Positions 62,364 to 64,000 of a stretch of DNA of 64,000 nt are shown piece after piece. Source of the stretch: CAADGY01 sp900696665 (GTDB lineage Bacteria; Acidobacteriota; Terriglobia; Bryobacterales; Bryobacteraceae); contig JAPSFM010000012.1 in NCBI GenBank assembly GCA_035063885.1, positions 1 through 64,000 of the forward strand, read 5' to 3'. The translations under genes were made by a program, and so were the position numbers. The notes under the pieces were generated by a model that searched no databases, was not told the DNA's origin, and saw nothing but the letters and a program-made list of their open reading frames with translations. Numbering within the stretch: position 1 is the stretch's first letter; every line of letters begins with the position of its first letter.

Positions 62364-63923
62364 ATGTCGGAGGTGCCCGGCGGCTTTAAGAACGAGGCTT
62401 ACACGGATTTCGCGGTTCCGGAGAATCGCAAGGCGATGGAGGCCGCTCTTGCCGCCGTGCGCGCCCAGTTCGGCCGCGAGTACGAGTTGCTAATCGCCGG
62501 TTCGCGCCTGAAGACTGAGGAGAAGTTCCGTTCTCTGAACCCTTCCAGGCCTTCGGAGGTCATCGGTGTCCATCAGAAAGCCACGCCGGAGCTTGCGGGG
62601 ATGGCGGTGGACGCGGCGTATTCGTTTTTTCCCGAATGGAGTGGCACCCCAGCCGCACGCCGCGTGGAAATGCTGCTGACCGCCGCGGACCTGTTGCGCC
62701 GGCGGAAACTGGAATTTGATGCCTGGCTGGTTTTCGAGGCGGGCAAGACGTGGCCTGAAGCAGAGGCGGACGTCGCGGAAGCGATTGATTTCTGCGAATA
62801 CTATGCCCGGCAGATGCTGCGTTTCGCGGCGCCGGCCCCGGTGGTGCAACTGCCCGGCGAAAGCACCCGGATGGTTTATCTCCCGCTTGGCGCCGGGATC
62901 ATCATTCCTCCGTGGAATTTCCCGCTGGCCATTTTGGTGGGGATGACGACGGCAGCGCTTGTGGCGGGCAATACAGTCGTCATCAAACCTTCGAGCGACA
63001 CGCCGACGATCGCAGCGAAGTTTGCCGGGTTGCTTCTGGAGGCGGGATTCCCCGATCGCAGCTTCTGCTTTCTCACAGGGAGCGGCGCCGCCGTGGGCGA
63101 CGTTCTGGTGGAACATCCGAAGACCCGTTTCGTTTCTTTCACCGGTTCCCGCGATGTAGGCCTGCGCATCAACGAGCTCGCGGCCAAGCCACAAAAGGGG
63201 CAGGTCTGGATCAAGCGTGTGGTGGCAGAGATGGGCGGCAAAGATGCCATCATTGTCGACGAAGAAGCTGACTTGGATAGCGCTGTGGACGGGGTGCTGG
63301 CGTCCGCATTCAGCTACCAGGGACAGAAGTGCTCGGCGTGTTCCCGCGCTATCGTCAGCGAAAAGCTGTACGATGAATTTCTAGAGCGGCTCACTGCCAA
63401 GGTCGAGAAACTCAAAGTCGGCCCCGCGGACGAACCGGACAACTATATGGGGCCCGTAATCAACCAGCGGGCCAAAGAAAGCATCCTCAGCTACATCGAA
63501 AAGGGTAAACAGGAAGGTAGACTCGTAGCCGGGGGCGAGAGTCCACCGGGAGAGGGGTATTTCATCCGGCCTACGGTAATCGCCGGCGTTGAATCGAAGG
63601 CTACGATTTTTCAGGAAGAGATCTTTGGTCCCGTGCTGGCGGTAACGCGCGCCAAAGATTTTGACCACGCTCTGGAACTGGCAAACGACTCCGAGTACGG
63701 CTTGACAGGCGCCGTCTATACCCGGAATCCTGAAAAGATCGAGAAGGCGCGCGACCGTTTCTTCGTCGGCAACCTGTATATTAACCGCAAGTGCACCGGG
63801 GCGATGGTGGGTGCCCACCCGTTCGGCGGGTTCAACATGTCCGGCACCGACTCCAAGGCAGGCGGTCCCGATTACCTGCTGCAGTTCCTGCAGGCCAAGT
63901 CGATTGCGGAAAAACAGATTTAA
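62364..63923 (+). CDS. delta-1-pyrroline-5-carboxylate dehydrogenase (ALDH family)
   Basis: 519 residues. Catalytic Cys C323 in GQKCSACSRAIV and general base E289 in VAEMGGKD, with IIPPWNFPLAI and IFGPVLAVT typical of P5CDH. It oxidises glutamate semialdehyde (in equilibrium with pyrroline-5-carboxylate) to glutamate with NAD+, the second step of proline catabolism. GGGAG precedes the ATG. No proline dehydrogenase gene is in the window. The 77 bases after it show nothing certain (a TATACAAT at 63978). Confidence 0.93.
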   Translation: MSEVPGGFKNEAYTDFAVPENRKAMEAALAAVRAQFGREYELLIAGSRLKTEEKFRSLNPSRPSEVIGVHQKATPELAGMAVDAAYSFFPEWSGTPAARRVEMLLTAADLLRRRKLEFDAWLVFEAGKTWPEAEADVAEAIDFCEYYARQMLRFAAPAPVVQLPGESTRMVYLPLGAGIIIPPWNFPLAILVGMTTAALVAGNTVVIKPSSDTPTIAAKFAGLLLEAGFPDRSFCFLTGSGAAVGDVLVEHPKTRFVSFTGSRDVGLRINELAAKPQKGQVWIKRVVAEMGGKDAIIVDEEADLDSAVDGVLASAFSYQGQKCSACSRAIVSEKLYDEFLERLTAKVEKLKVGPADEPDNYMGPVINQRAKESILSYIEKGKQEGRLVAGGESPPGEGYFIRPTVIAGVESKATIFQEEIFGPVLAVTRAKDFDHALELANDSEYGLTGAVYTRNPEKIEKARDRFFVGNLYINRKCTGAMVGAHPFGGFNMSGTDSKAGGPDYLLQFLQAKSIAEKQI

Positions 63924-64000
63924 GAGGTTGTTGAAAACGTAGAAACCGCTTGCTGACGCGCGCGGCTCGGAATCGGCTATACAATGCACTTACTTTTACG

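Noticed and set aside
63978..63985. TATACAAT as a promoter for a gene beyond the window
   Set aside because: No -35 element at a suitable distance, and no downstream start codon is visible in the window.

Overview
The window looks like a chromosomal piece of an Acidobacteriota genome, most likely the Solibacteres/Bryobacterales group. I infer this from the gene families: five very large TonB-dependent receptors with an N-terminal carboxypeptidase-regulatory-like domain (four carry an LPLNGR-type plug motif), many exported carbohydrate enzymes, Tat-exported oxidoreductase- and aminotransferase-like proteins, and GC-rich sequence with dense ATGA/GTGA/TGATG gene overlaps. No rRNA, tRNA, CRISPR array, insertion sequence or phage gene was seen.

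Layout. (A) 344-18742, minus strand: a run of 14 genes. From its promoter end it encodes a DUF4861-like exported protein, an intact amidohydrolase and a metal-ligand-less amidohydrolase paralogue, an FAH-fold hydrolase, a Gfo/Idh/MocA oxidoreductase, a DegT aminotransferase and an IclR regulator. After a 17-bp palindrome follow an enolase-superfamily enzyme, a sodium:solute symporter, an Oar-like receptor, a ceramidase-like hydrolase, a Tat-exported DegT-type aminotransferase, an exported oxidoreductase-like protein and a lipoprotein. (B) 18826-27385, plus strand: an exported toroid-like protein, an Oar-like receptor, a GHL6-type glycosidase-like protein and a second ceramidase-like protein. 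(C) 27392-36892, minus strand: a receptor, a second pseudo/intact amidohydrolase pair, a Tat-exported TIM-barrel protein and another receptor. (D) 37032-47989: a divergent LysR regulator and an operon for sugar-acid catabolism (enolase-type dehydratase, MFS transporter, DapA-type lyase, MocA-like protein, a 1605-aa esterase/glycosidase fusion, a 3-hydroxyisobutyrate/tartronate-semialdehyde-type reductase). (E) 47981-54274, minus strand: the unfused paralogues of the esterase and glycosidase, a polysaccharide deacetylase and a decayed DUF1549-type remnant. (F) 54455-57913: the fifth receptor. (G) 58085-61294, minus strand: 2-hydroxyacid dehydrogenase, GH29 alpha-L-fucosidase and serine/threonine dehydratase. 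(H) 61376-63923, plus strand: a zinc-ribbon membrane protein, a YtxH-like protein and delta-1-pyrroline-5-carboxylate dehydrogenase.

Taken together (inference), the window is a glycan- and sugar-acid-scavenging superlocus. Receptors import oligosaccharides, exported esterases, deacetylase and glycosidases trim them, symporters bring in monomers, and enolase-type dehydratases, aldolase and dehydrogenases feed them into central metabolism. No SusD-like lipoprotein accompanies any receptor.

The most unusual structures are two. One is a repeated, translationally coupled pair of an intact amidohydrolase and a paralogue lacking the metal ligands, found in two separate clusters. The other is an inverted pair of esterase-glycosidase modules facing each other across one reductase gene, fused on one strand and split into two overlapping genes on the other.
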